From Dermanyssus gallinae (lineage: Eukaryota > Arthropoda > Arachnida > Mesostigmata > Dermanyssidae), in assembly GCA_003439945.1 (NCBI GenBank), contig QVRM01005933.1:176001-240000 (forward strand): 64,000 nucleotides of DNA. Reading direction: 5' to 3'. The translations under genes and the position numbers were made by a program. Below the pieces are notes generated by a model that saw nothing but the letters and a program-made list of their open reading frames with translations, ran no database searches and was not told where the DNA came from. Positions 23,990 through 34,394 of this stretch are shown here, one piece after another; the first letter of the stretch is position 1; each line of letters starts with the position of its first letter.

Positions 23990-24557
23990 CCGGCTTTTTA
24001 CTACCAGACGCTCTGCGGGCGTGCTTTTTTTTCACTCCTGCTTTTACTAGAACGGACAACAGCCTCTCTGTAGTAGTACTGAGCTTTAAGATGAAAATCA
24101 CGTACCCGCAGGTGACACATGACATACAGAATAGCACTCATGTGTGGACAATGTTGTTGTCAAGGCATAAGGCTAGCGGCGACGTAGGTTTCAGACCCGC
24201 TTGCAAAATGCAACGTTTGTATCTTTCGCTTGGTAGCTAAATGGGGCAAACTTCCATACGAAATGCATCGTTGTTAGTAAAAAATGCATCAGTTTGACAT
24301 ACAGAACGACAACCCGTAGCGGTGTTTCCATGGGAGCGGTCTCTGCTGCTGCTGACGTTGCCACGCAGCACCAGCATCAGCAGCCGCCGCCTATAGGCAT
24401 GTACCGACGACAGCGACAAACCCGGTCGTGAAGGTGGGGAAGAGAAGAACGACAAACGGAAGTATATCAGTCCGCTTCAACAGCAGCTAAGCATGGCTAA
24501 TCACAAAAAAAAAACAAGGAACAGGATGACAGTCTCAGCAGCATAAAGTCGGTATAG

Positions 24558-24690
24558 GTACGTATCTTAACATGTCCGGGCGTCGGTGCATTGAAGATAT
24601 ACCTCAGGTTAAGTTCCCAGCCCGTAGGGGACGGAGGATAGTCTAGAATTTAAAACAACCTCTTTAAAAAATGTTCTACATCTAGCATAG
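24558..24690 (+). repeat. dispersed repeat X, copy 1
   Basis: Aligns with 29844-29975 in the same orientation, sharing cggtgcattgaagatatacc, an agcccgtagg block and a common aaaaaatg...tctagc end. It is an unknown interspersed family, perhaps a SINE or a LINE 3' end. Confidence 0.8.
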
Positions 24691-25050
24691 AGGCGGTTCT
24701 CAGCTGGGCAACAACAGCCAGTGGGGAGAGGCGACGGCGTCGACAGCGCGGCTCCAGTTGCAGCCAACTCCGATATAATTAAGGGTTTGCAAAGAAACCA
24801 AGTGGTTGTTAGTGCAGCGCCACTAGAGGCGGGAGATGATGCAGAATGGTGTGAAGTGGGTGCTAGAGAAAAACCTGTGGCAACTAAGGAAGCAATTATC
24901 ACGGTTCAAGTCAAGAAGAGAACTGATGCTGCAAAATTGTCAGCCAAAAGTAATCAGTTGGAAACAAACTTCAATGTCGTTGCGCCAACATTTTTGGCGG
25001 TCCGGTGGAAAAACCTACATTTAGCAGAAGAGGAAATCCACTTGAGTTGA
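24691..25050 (+). other. open segment without ATG, unassigned
   Basis: A frame of about 119 codons begins after TAG with RRFSAGQQQPVGRG and ends HLAEEEIHLS. It is charged and Ala/Val-rich, with no motif I know. It lies between dispersed repeat X and LINE copy G, so it may be element-derived. Confidence 0.2.
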
Positions 25051-25457
25051 CGTTAGCGTTCGATCTAAAAACGCCGGGACGGACAAAGTGATGACTACAG
25101 ACGTCATTCTGACAATTTCAGGATTTAGATTTCCGGCCGAGGTACGATTGGGATTTAAGGAACACGGCCCAGCCACATGGCGGCTCACAGGTTACAAACC
25201 GGAAGCCTATGATGACCAGTCAGCAAACTGATATCTAACACTGGGTCTACGAAACACTGAGAAAGGCTATATATTTGTCCTACTATAGTGTTCACCATCC
25301 CCGTAAGAAAAGAGAGAAAACGCACCCTTACTTCAGTTATTCAGAAAAACCTGGCATGCTTTCGTCGGGGCGCTCGAATAGCTGAAAACCCTCACTTTTA
25401 ACTCTTATGTGGTACAGACAAAAGCTCGCTCTCGGAGATGTTTTATCGGTTTTTAGG

Positions 25458-26268
25458 GCCACAGAAGGTCCCCAATCCCTCAGTTTCTCAGACATAGTCT
25501 TCCCAGGCGCGATCATGAACGCACCACCGAGATCTGGCATCTCCGTTACCCCAGCGGAAATTCGAAGCGCAACTAGAAGTTTCTCAAATTGATCCAGCAG
25601 ATGGACTTTGCCCTCACTACTAAGATTTCTCATTGGCGGCCAGGAGGACAACAGTAATCCTTTGTTGCTTTCTCTCTATCCTTTTTTTACTCTCGCCATC
25701 AACGAACAACCACTAATATTTCATACTACCTGTATTTTAGGGAGCTTCTTTATATGAAGCCAGCATTGCGTATATGGAATCACGCAGGGCAAACTGGTAA
25801 AATTCCAGTAAAGTTGGATTTCAAAATGCCTTGAGCTTAGTGCAAAGAAACCACTGTTAAATTGTGTCAAACAGCGAAACCCTGGGCTGTTTGCATTTGC
25901 CTACCAAATGTATCGTTAACCGTTCAACCTTTATTGCAAGGGAAGACCATATTGTCGAAATATGGGGTGCAGCGGGGCGACAGATGGGGACCTACATTTT
26001 TCTGCTTTGAAATGAATACTTAGACGATTAATTGCTTGCAGATAATTTACTTGCTGTCTTCTTCGATATCAAGAAGATCCAAGACTTCGAAGCTGTCTCG
26101 GGTATTAAGCTCAACGACAAGAAATGTGAGCCACTCATCTTATCGCAGGACAACGGCGTTGAGACAGCTGTCGCAGTACGAGCAAAATTACCCAATATCA
26201 CGCGGTTAGCAGAGCAAAACGTTTCATCTCCAAATGAAACTCTCAGAAACCAAATAGTGGTGCAATAG
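25458..26268 (+). pseudogene. LINE reverse-transcriptase region, copy G (VQRGNAAS family)
   Basis: This is the longest RT remnant. Scattered over all three frames and in the expected order it shows: SVTPAEIRSATRSFSN with SSRW (the family's pre-RT SFPxGSxGGxDGLRPQHL block); a following NPLLLSLYPFFTLAIN stretch; PVKLDFKMP (motif A); GVQRGDRWGPTFFCFEM (the GVQQGDPLGPLLFCL block); and LADNLLAVFFDIKKI then VSGIKLNDKKCE (a degenerate YLDD block and the LN..KCE block). Both the QGDP and YLDD residues are changed, and stops and shifts are frequent, so it is inactive. The order of blocks makes the assignment firm despite the decay. Confidence 0.85.
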
Positions 26269-28485
26269 ACTAAAACATCTAGACGCACGTCCAGCCCTGT
26301 ATTTTCTACGGCAAAGCCTTCTAACGCTTGCTTATACTTTACGGTGTTCTCCCAAACGACGTTAGACGAGCTTTTCGAAACTGCCCTCGCCGCAAATAGA
26401 CACGATTGTAGGCAATAACACACTCCGCATCATGTCCGGTCTGCGGCTGGGGGAGATCGGTCCATGCCGCTTATCTTTGCAACCGATGTTGGTTCCCCGT
26501 GACAACAACAGAGGAACACGCCCTATCATACCGATACAGCGCGTATCGATCGAGATTCAGCGGGAAACCAGCATCAGTCGAACAGTTAGTTCCCTTTCCT
26601 CCGCCACAAGACTCTCTGAGATCCCATAGAACAACTGATGCTCCGACTACTACTTCAAGTATTTTATTTCAATAAGCTAAGGATGCAGCAAAAAAATGTA
26701 TTACATTTATCAAATAGCCATATAGTCACAGAACTTTCATACGGTGATTTACGATCATTGTATGCTTACGACCTGACCAGGGTCGCTCCTCGTCGAAGAG
26801 AGACCCGATGATAGCCTAACGGATAATAAGACTAGAGGAAGATTGAAAAAAGGGTTGAACACTAGCTAACAAACAGAGCAAAGGCCACTGCCAAGATGAC
26901 GCTTCCCGGGGATCTAAAATGCCCGAATAAGAAAGCCCACATTCTGTTGGCGTCGGGCCGCGGCAATAAAAGCTGGCGATACGCACACAGTATGTTTCTA
27001 TGGACCGATTCTAAGTTTATTGTAGCTCTATAATTAGATTTTTTTAACAAGGTTGTTTTTAATTTGTTTGCACTATCCCGCGTTCTCCAAGGGTTTGGAA
27101 TCGCCTAAGTCAATCTCGCCTCTCATCTATTGGGAAGCCTGCTTGAAGAACAGGTTCGATAGGATTATTCTCATACCTGTTACTCGCTAGTCGGAAACCG
27201 GACGTATCTTGTCGTAAGAACTACGGTGATATTCGTCAAAAAATGTAGCTTAATGAAGGTTTTTCTGCATAGAAATCGAGGCTTTTCTAACATATGGTAT
27301 TATGAGTAAAGTACGGTAGAAAAGCGTAAATCATTAAAAAAATACTAGCCTACGAAACGACGCAGAGGTTCTGTTTCAAGAATGAATTGATCAATACATC
27401 CTTCCAGTTAATTACACTCCAAGTTTAAATGCAGAGTGCAACTTAGCTGCTAAAAAGACCTGTTGATGGTTTGGTTTGCGTTTATTTCAGTTATGCCGGG
27501 TCCAGGCAAGACAAAATATGACCCTAACATTCTCACAAAGAGAACATCCTTTGGGAATAAAGTAGAAGCATATGCACATTTACTACCAAAAAATATATAT
27601 ATTGCCTAACTACGGAATATGATGTCTGATAGTCCTACATGTACGATATTGGTTGAATATCCTCTTTAGGTTCCCCGACAGGCTGACTGGACGCAGTTTT
27701 ACATATGGGGACACTTCTAACTCACCACTCTCACCAGGACCGAACATCCACAACTCTCTCCTGGCTTTCGGCGAGAACCTAGCAAATGCAGGGACCTAGT
27801 GTACCCCCGTTGCCACCTCAGAGTTTGTCGCAAACCCTGGCTGGTGTTTGTTAATCATCTTTCCTAAGGGACCCGCGTTGTCGCGAATGCTAATTTTCGA
27901 AGCCAGCCGCTAAATCCATGATTGACAACCAATAGATATCGCTGACTCATCGGTCTTTCTCGCCGCAAAGAACTTTGCCCCATCGATCCGGAACGTTCCC
28001 GCGGTCCGGGCTAGTGCCTCAGTAGGATCGGCGGTGTTTTTTTTTGAGTAACGCTTCAACGTTCGTCAGGTTCAACGTTCGTCAGGTCAACAAGCGGGAC
28101 CTAATAAATCGGTAGGACGCTCCTAAAATGTCCTCTTTAGTGATACGTTTGACCACAGTATGCAGGCAGACGCGGACACAATTTATTCTACCCGGTTGAT
28201 TCTCTTCCATGGCGTCTGTCAGCGAGTCGAGGATTGCCAGGAAAAGGCCGTTGTGCGCAACCTAAACAGAGTATGATTAGTCCACGAAGTAAAGGAGATA
28301 TTTGGCGAGTGCATCCACAGCTAGAATAGTTTTTTCCTTACCCCTAATGCTCTGCAGGAACGTCTACTACTGGAGCCATCATTGCACGACTAGCGTCTCG
28401 GCCCACGCCGCGGACCACGTGTGCGTAACAGGCAAAACAAGCAACCCAGTGGACAATAAAACAACTAGCTAAATGTATTAAGGAA
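26269..28485. other. spacer, no gene recognised
   Basis: Contains a 16-bp tandem duplication (28055-28086). Sequence just before 28486 may be more of LINE copy B but is too decayed to call. Confidence 0.4.
28055..28086. repeat. 16-bp tandem duplication
   Basis: ttcaacgttcgtcagg occurs twice in direct succession. Confidence 0.95.
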
Positions 28486-28645
28486 CTGGGCCGGAAAGTC
28501 ATCGCTGCAACTCAGTACCCCCCACGCTAGCGAATACCTGTTGCAGCGTATATCGACCAAGGTTCAGCGTGGCAACGCTGCGGCTGTGGAAGAGTCTCTT
28601 CCGTCAGCCGTAGGTCTTCCGGAAATGTTTGCTAACGACACATAA
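28486..28645 (+). pseudogene. LINE pol C-terminal fragment, copy B (VQRGNAAS family)
   Basis: LGRKVIAATQYPP shifts frame at a C run into ASEYLLQRISTK and then VQRGNAAAVEESLPSAVG, ending at TAA 28643. It is the best-kept copy of the C-terminal signature. A TA-rich tail follows, ending in the array at 28684-28721. Confidence 0.8.
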
Positions 28646-28678
28646 TTGTTTACTAATGACAAACAATATATTTGTATT

Positions 28679-28683
<5 letters not shown>

Positions 28684-28721
<38 letters not shown>
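28684..28721. repeat. (TA)n array after LINE copy B
   Basis: About 38 bp, 40 bases after the LINE stop codon. Confidence 0.94.
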
Positions 28722-28723
<2 letters not shown>

Positions 28724-29015
28724 CTAGCTAAATTAGTTTTGTTAATTCATCACTTAGTGAGTTAGGTGTACGTCGTTCTGACATCAAGATGAAGCCATCC
28801 TGTGGCTAATCTAATGAGCCACATCAGGACGCTAGCACCGAATTGGGGAAATGCAGCACTTGCGCGTCCACTCTAAAGTTGTTGAACGTGGTCGCTCTCA
28901 GCTGTCTACGGCTGTCTGTTGAGGCTGGGCTGGGATAGGCCAGGCTTCGTTAAACCTTGGGTAGATCCTGTCCATAGAACTGGTATGTTTGTCATGCAAG
29001 AACAGTGACTTCTCG

Positions 29016-29050
29016 TATATATATATATATATATATAGCCTCGTCGTTTG

Positions 29051-29106
<56 letters not shown>
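29016..29106. repeat. two (TA)n arrays
   Basis: 29016-29037 and 29052-29106, separated by gcctcgtcgtttgc. Confidence 0.95.
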
Positions 29107-29585
29107 CGATAAATAATTTTCTATCACGTAGTTAGCGCGTAGAGGTGCAGAAGTCTAATCCCCGAAGGTCGGCGGAGCGAGGACGGCATGCGCCGTCGTT
29201 GCAATTCCGTCGAATAAGGCAACGCGAATAATGGCAGCCTTTTGAGCAGCTCGAATGTGCCTGACACATTGTCAATAATAAACGGCGTAACACCAGAGCT
29301 TGCATTTTAGACGCGGGAATTGTCCCGGGACCCGAACTGCCGAACGAGTGCCTTCGGATTGGAGCAGCGACGGGCGAGCCGCATAAACAGGTGACAAACG
29401 AAACAATACGTATACATCGAGTGTGTACGGGCGCCTTCGATGGCTAAAGCTCGCAGATCTCTGCGCGTAAACGGGGTGAGCATACCTACTAGTGCTACTG
29501 AAGGAGCAATACGAAAAATACTGCAACAATACAACAGTAGAACCCAAAAGGAGTCCAATCAGTAGTCAAATGTATATCAATATGC

Positions 29586-29604
29586 ATATATATATATATA
29601 TATA
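29586..29604. repeat. (TA)n array
   Basis: Followed by cagggtctaaca, which resembles the cagggt ends of some DNA transposons; no partner end was found. Confidence 0.85.
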
Positions 29605-29843
29605 CAGGGTCTAACATAACCGAATGTTTTATATAAGGTTTGGTAGAGCTCGGCAAAAAATAGCTTTCTCAATTGAAGGAGGTTTATTTGTTCTCTGTTG
29701 TTGGATGGAAGGAAAAAGAGGAATTTTAATTTGTTCCCTGTTGTTGATTGAATTTTGTGAGTGATATTCATTGAGAATAGATGACAAATCATTCCGCTAG
29801 GATTCAGCGGCCATGCTGCCACAAGGACTGTTGGGGAAACCCT

Positions 29844-29975
29844 AGATACCTTAACATCTCCGGCCCTCGGTGCATTGAAGATATACCTCAGGCTAGGTTC
29901 CAAGCCCGTAGGAGATAGAGGATATTCCAGAATTAAAAAAAAAACTCCATAAAAAATGCTTAATTCTAGCTTGCG
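29844..29975 (+). repeat. dispersed repeat X, copy 2
   Basis: Second copy of the 24558-24690 repeat, with an A run (29934-29944) in the position of an aattt stretch in copy 1. Confidence 0.8.
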
Positions 29976-31566
29976 TCGAGCATAATTGAGATTATGCAGA
30001 ATTTTCCGCCGAACACGCCGGTATCGGTTTTCTCATGTACTGACTGGTTTTCTCGCATGCGTAGCAGCCGTATCTACAACGTAGATCTTATTCTACCACT
30101 GAACCACCGACGCATATATATTATAGTCTGCCGGTGCCTGCTGGGTCTATATTGGAAAGTAGTCAGTTGTACTCAGAAGTATGGTTGGTAAATTTTGCCA
30201 CGTGAGCTTACAGTCTAAAAAATCACCGCTCCCCTGCTGAGCACGATTTAGTTTTGTTCACGCCCAATCTGGTTAGGTAGCTCCGCTTATACTCCGCCGC
30301 TACCGTAAGCAGCGTACCGCCACGGCCAATACATGTCTAACGTATCCAGCATTACCCGCACGACTAAGCCTCGCCCGCACGGTTAAGCCTCGCCAGAGAG
30401 CGCTCTATCCAGGACGACGTATCTAGAACAAAACTGCCGGTCCCATCGTTCCATACGCGTGTTACGTGAGCTGTGTACGTGTATGCTCTAATACGTTTGC
30501 AGTACACAGTTAAAGTATTAGATAGAGAGTAAATTAAGTTTAGTCGTTGAAACGCCTTCTCCACACCGTTTCGTCGTTAGTGTTGACCAGGCGTCGGCGG
30601 GCGGCATCTGTACTCTGCGCGGCTGGTGGTACCTCATCAACCGATTGCTGTCGGCAAGAATGCTGAGAAAGCTGCCAGAATGCAACAACGACGAACTTAT
30701 TCGACGAACTCGTTCGACGAATATGACGCATTGCGCATAGTAAGGTACGTAGGAAGATACGCCCGCCGCCGCCGCCGCTCTCTACGTGCGACAGATCCTT
30801 AGAACGCATACAGTGCAGCCATACATTCCTGAATACATGTTTTTTTTTCTTAGCATTATATAAATTCGAAAACAAGATGAGTCGAACAAGATGATGGAAA
30901 ACAATCTAGTGATAACGATGCCGGCTGTCCCGCAAATGTCTCGTTTTTTCTATTTATTTTTACAGGGGCCAGGAACACAAATGCATAACGCACACCCCTT
31001 GGTCTGGGTAGTGTGGGACTCTCAAACCCACTAAAAACCTGGTGATCCCCTAGTACTTGTGGTATTACTTCAGTACTTCAGTGCAAATGGCGTCGTTTAA
31101 TCAATTCTACGAGATACGCTAAATCTACTCGCACGCTACTATATAGCAGGGCACGCCGAGTGCTACCGTGTTCGTGTGTGTCAGGCGGAAGAATGTATGT
31201 CGCCCCAACGGGACGATCTTCTTCGCGGTTAGCTAAGCGGTGTCGCTGGTGGTGGTGGTGGTGTATCTCGCCACAGCGTCGCCGCCTACAGCCTACAGGA
31301 CTGACGCTGCCGTTTCGTAGGAACAACGAAAGTGCAGCCACGGGTCGTCCACTTCAGTTGAGTCGCTTCACAACGATACGAAGCCAAGCGGCACGTGCGC
31401 GGAGCTCGACGCCGAGCCAGGCTGGCCACGTTCGCTGGGCTGACGACAGCCAGACAGCCGGACAGGCAGACACGGATAGGCAAAAATAGGCGAATCAGGC
31501 GAACCCCGGAATTGAGCCAGCCCCCCCCCCCCCGTCCCCAGATAATTGCTCTCGTCAGCAGCTGCA
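29976..31566. other. spacer; CG-rich 31080-31560
   Basis: No gene recognised. A GGT run (about 31248-31262) and a C run (31521-31533) lie in the CG-rich block just before the 31567 candidate exon, which could be its promoter or leader. Confidence 0.35.
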
Positions 31567-31695
31567 ATGCAACAACTCGAAGAAGGCACGTCTGCAGACG
31601 TCTTTCCCGATATTGGCCCCGGTGGCTGGGTCAACCTGGCGAGACGCTGTCTCAACTGCTGCCATAGCTACTTTGGTCAGTCAGTTGTCTATAAG
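31567..31695 (+). CDS. candidate first coding exon, unknown protein
   Basis: The first in-frame ATG after a stop opens 43 codons, starting MQQLEEGTSADVFPDIG and ending in CCHSYFGQSVVYK. The frame ends exactly at AAG|GTAAGA, a near-consensus splice donor (31696). G lies at -3. A CG-rich block precedes it, and a GATA/GA microsatellite follows in the presumed intron. It is on the strand of the Unc13-4 exon 2.7 kb downstream and could be that gene's first exon or a separate gene. I see no homology to settle this. Confidence 0.35.
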
Positions 31696-31714
31696 GTAAG
31701 AGACAAGCATAGAA

Positions 31715-31750
<36 letters not shown>

Positions 31751-32749
31751 AGGCAAGAGAAAGCCAGCCAGATCTCGGTGGAGAGTGAAAGATGTTTGTG
31801 TTAATCAGTGAGATCAGTGACAATGTAAGACTGCTATCATTGTAATGCTTGAGATGCTATGTGCTAAGTCATTCATGATAACGTCTTGGTTCAAGTCGTC
31901 GAGCGTAACTGAATAGACGTATAACAACAACAACAACAACCACAACAACAAAAACGGCAGCAGCAACAGCAGAATACAACAACACAAATACCAATCAGTT
32001 TATCTGACAGCTATGCAGTCACGCTAGCGAAAATACATATACTTATACTCATACGAATACTCATGCAGGCAATAATAGTAGTATAGTATGAATAGCCAAA
32101 AACATTGGTAATAACAACGACAACAACAAAAATTAAACAGTGGGAATTAACGAAAATAGTGCAGAGACCGATTGGACATTTGTTGGCGCCATAGCGACTT
32201 ACGCATAACACAGCGACTTGCGCATGCTGGTGTATATATCGGCCTGAGCGCGGTACGCATGTGTATAACTATAGTTTAACCATTGTAGTTCCCAGTTAAA
32301 TGGCCCAAATTACCTCGGTTGTAAATTGGGCTCAAGTTTCTGTTTATTTACGTTTATATAGGACCGTACCTTTAATATTTAATGACACAGCGTGATAATG
32401 ACAAAGCGTGGCATAATGACGCACAAGAAAAATCATGGCATGGTATTATTCTTTTCCAACATAGAATTGTTTATTGACACTTTACGAGTCCTCCATAGTA
32501 GGTTATCTGTGGCTGATAATTTCCCGTTTTAAACACATTCAACTAGTAACGGTCTTCCGCATCTTCGCTAGTGGTAACGATTTAATCTGATCTTATTTGA
32601 AAGCGAAAATTAAGGCGAACTTTTTTTCGATATATATTAATCGATAACGTCAATCGGTTTCAATTTCGCATTTTTTTCTTAATATTAGTACATATCCTCA
32701 TCCTCTCTAACTTTGCTCAGGACTGCAGTTCAAAAACCTTGGCTCGGCA
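31696..32749. other. spacer or intron with microsatellites
   Basis: A (GATA)n-(GA)n tract lies at 31713-31752, with CAA-rich sequence at 31923-31985. No coding sequence was recognised. Confidence 0.45.
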
Positions 32750-33260
32750 ATCACATTGGCAGATGGCTCCACGTTATTTTTCGGTGTGAACTACGTGAGG
32801 CCAGACATTGACGTACTCCAGTTGCTTTTAGATATAGGACAAATCATTGGTATCTTCAACAGTTTCAGTCTGCTCGATGCATATAAAATCAATCTCGTTA
32901 CTTTTCGTTCCTTTCCGAAAGTACTGGCTGCGCTTGACATCGCTGTACACCTCGCATGGAAAATTGCATTTTCTTAAACCACCAAGTTCCTAGGACTTCT
33001 TGTTCAGGTATATGTAAGGTGGCAGCCCTAACTAGAACCAGTTCTATGTTACGGTATCCTTACTTGAGGTGAAAGATATGGGTGGGAACATCCGCACAGC
33101 CAAAATGCAAGCAAATGACGCGCTTAGGGCTATTTCTACAAAGAGAGTCGTACGCATTTGTTTCGAGGCCTGTACATTTTTCACAGCCTACTGTCGGTAG
33201 ATGGGGTTTATACCCTGCAGGTTGCTACGTTAGCTTTCAGGATTTCCCGTGTACCTGGCT
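32750..33260 (+). pseudogene. degenerate LINE reverse-transcriptase fragment, third type (tentative)
   Basis: ADGSTLFFGVNYVRPDIDVL with LLDIGQIIG resembles the YADDxTLF block and the segment after it. After a stop, TKFLGLLVQ resembles the YLG block, and MTRLGLFLQRESYAF resembles the W..R.LSLfqR region. The spacing fits a non-LTR RT. The catalytic YADD is read as ADGS, so it is inactive. It does not look like the two other LINE types here. Confidence 0.4.
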
Positions 33261-34394
33261 CCAAATTACACAGACTACGTTTCCACTTGTTAAATGCAAT
33301 TGCGTAAATGAGCTTCGTTTAAACTTGAAACATTGAGAAAAGTGATTGTTTATATAGCACGGTATCGGTACTACAATTATAATTGCTACCGTCCAGATGC
33401 TAAGGTGCAACGTTTCCGTCCAATCTCATCCATGTGTTTCACTTGTTAGAGTGTACTGATCTATACCGCAAACAGGCGCAAACTGCACACCGCAAACAGA
33501 CGCAACGTACCCATGTAGCACCTGGGGAAAATCTGGCTATCGACACATACACACGCAAATAACGCGTCATGATTTGTGGTGACACGTTAGACCAAGAACA
33601 GATGCACCGCGGTGAAAGAGAGAGAAACAATCTTGAAGATTGATTTATTATTTGCTTGACATGTATACCTAACTACAAATGTCACTCTGTTATGTCAGGG
33701 GCGCTTAGAGCAACAGCATAAATTACCTACGCATCCATATCATCAATGTATTCTTCAATACCTACTAAGTATTTGCCTTCTATTGAGACAACCCCTCCGT
33801 TGTAATATCAATCGAATTCTTTCTAACACTTGGCCTTAAAGCCAGGCAGGTAATGGCGGACGGAGAGAGCACGAGGACTAGCCAGCTTTAGCAAGCACCG
33901 GGTGTTACTGGTTTAAAAGTGGGGACTTTTGCCGCCGATCTCTTTTTTCGTTCCCCCTATTACGTAGTGGTCATGAAAACTTTGCATTGCTCTCTCTTCG
34001 GGAGGCTAGTGGAGAATATGTAGAAAGCTATTATTAGTACAGCGACGTGCTCATTTACTTTGTCCACTATAAATACCTGAAACACACGAAAGGGGACACG
34101 AGTGTGCACTATCTTGGTTTGATTGTACATTAAAGTAGCATATATGAGCGCAGCATCTCTAGTTGCACTGTCGATGGTTTCTGTGGATTTGACCGTTGTC
34201 ATGTCGTGTCGGTGCGTTGCGTTTCAGGACGAGGAAGGTCGTGATCTAACGGACAACATGCTTGAAAGTTTTCGTGAGAGAGAAATTTCAACCGGCTGTC
34301 GACCACGCTAACACCGTGGCCGACACTTCCCGACAAGAAACGCGCTATTTCTTTAAGTTCACCTTTTTGGGCGCGAATGGTTTGAGGCCGGCAG
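33261..34394. other. spacer or intron upstream of the Unc13-4 exon
   Basis: A tttcag|gac at about 34229 followed by DEEGRDLTDNMLESF and TTC|GTGAGA could be a small exon, but I see no homology. The last bases before 34395 end in CAG after a pyrimidine-rich stretch. Confidence 0.3.

Larger units (their letters stand above)
20934..24557. other. long spacer with tandem and trinucleotide repeats
   Basis: No gene recognised. Contains the 40-bp tandem repeat at 21465, CAA-rich tracts (21841-21924, 23277-23330 and 23498-23518) and a 33-bp duplication (23926-23989). Confidence 0.45.

Noticed and set aside
29120..29180. tRNA-like or SINE head near ttagcgcg and agtctaatcccc
   Set aside because: The A box is poor and there is no matching body; too weak to call.
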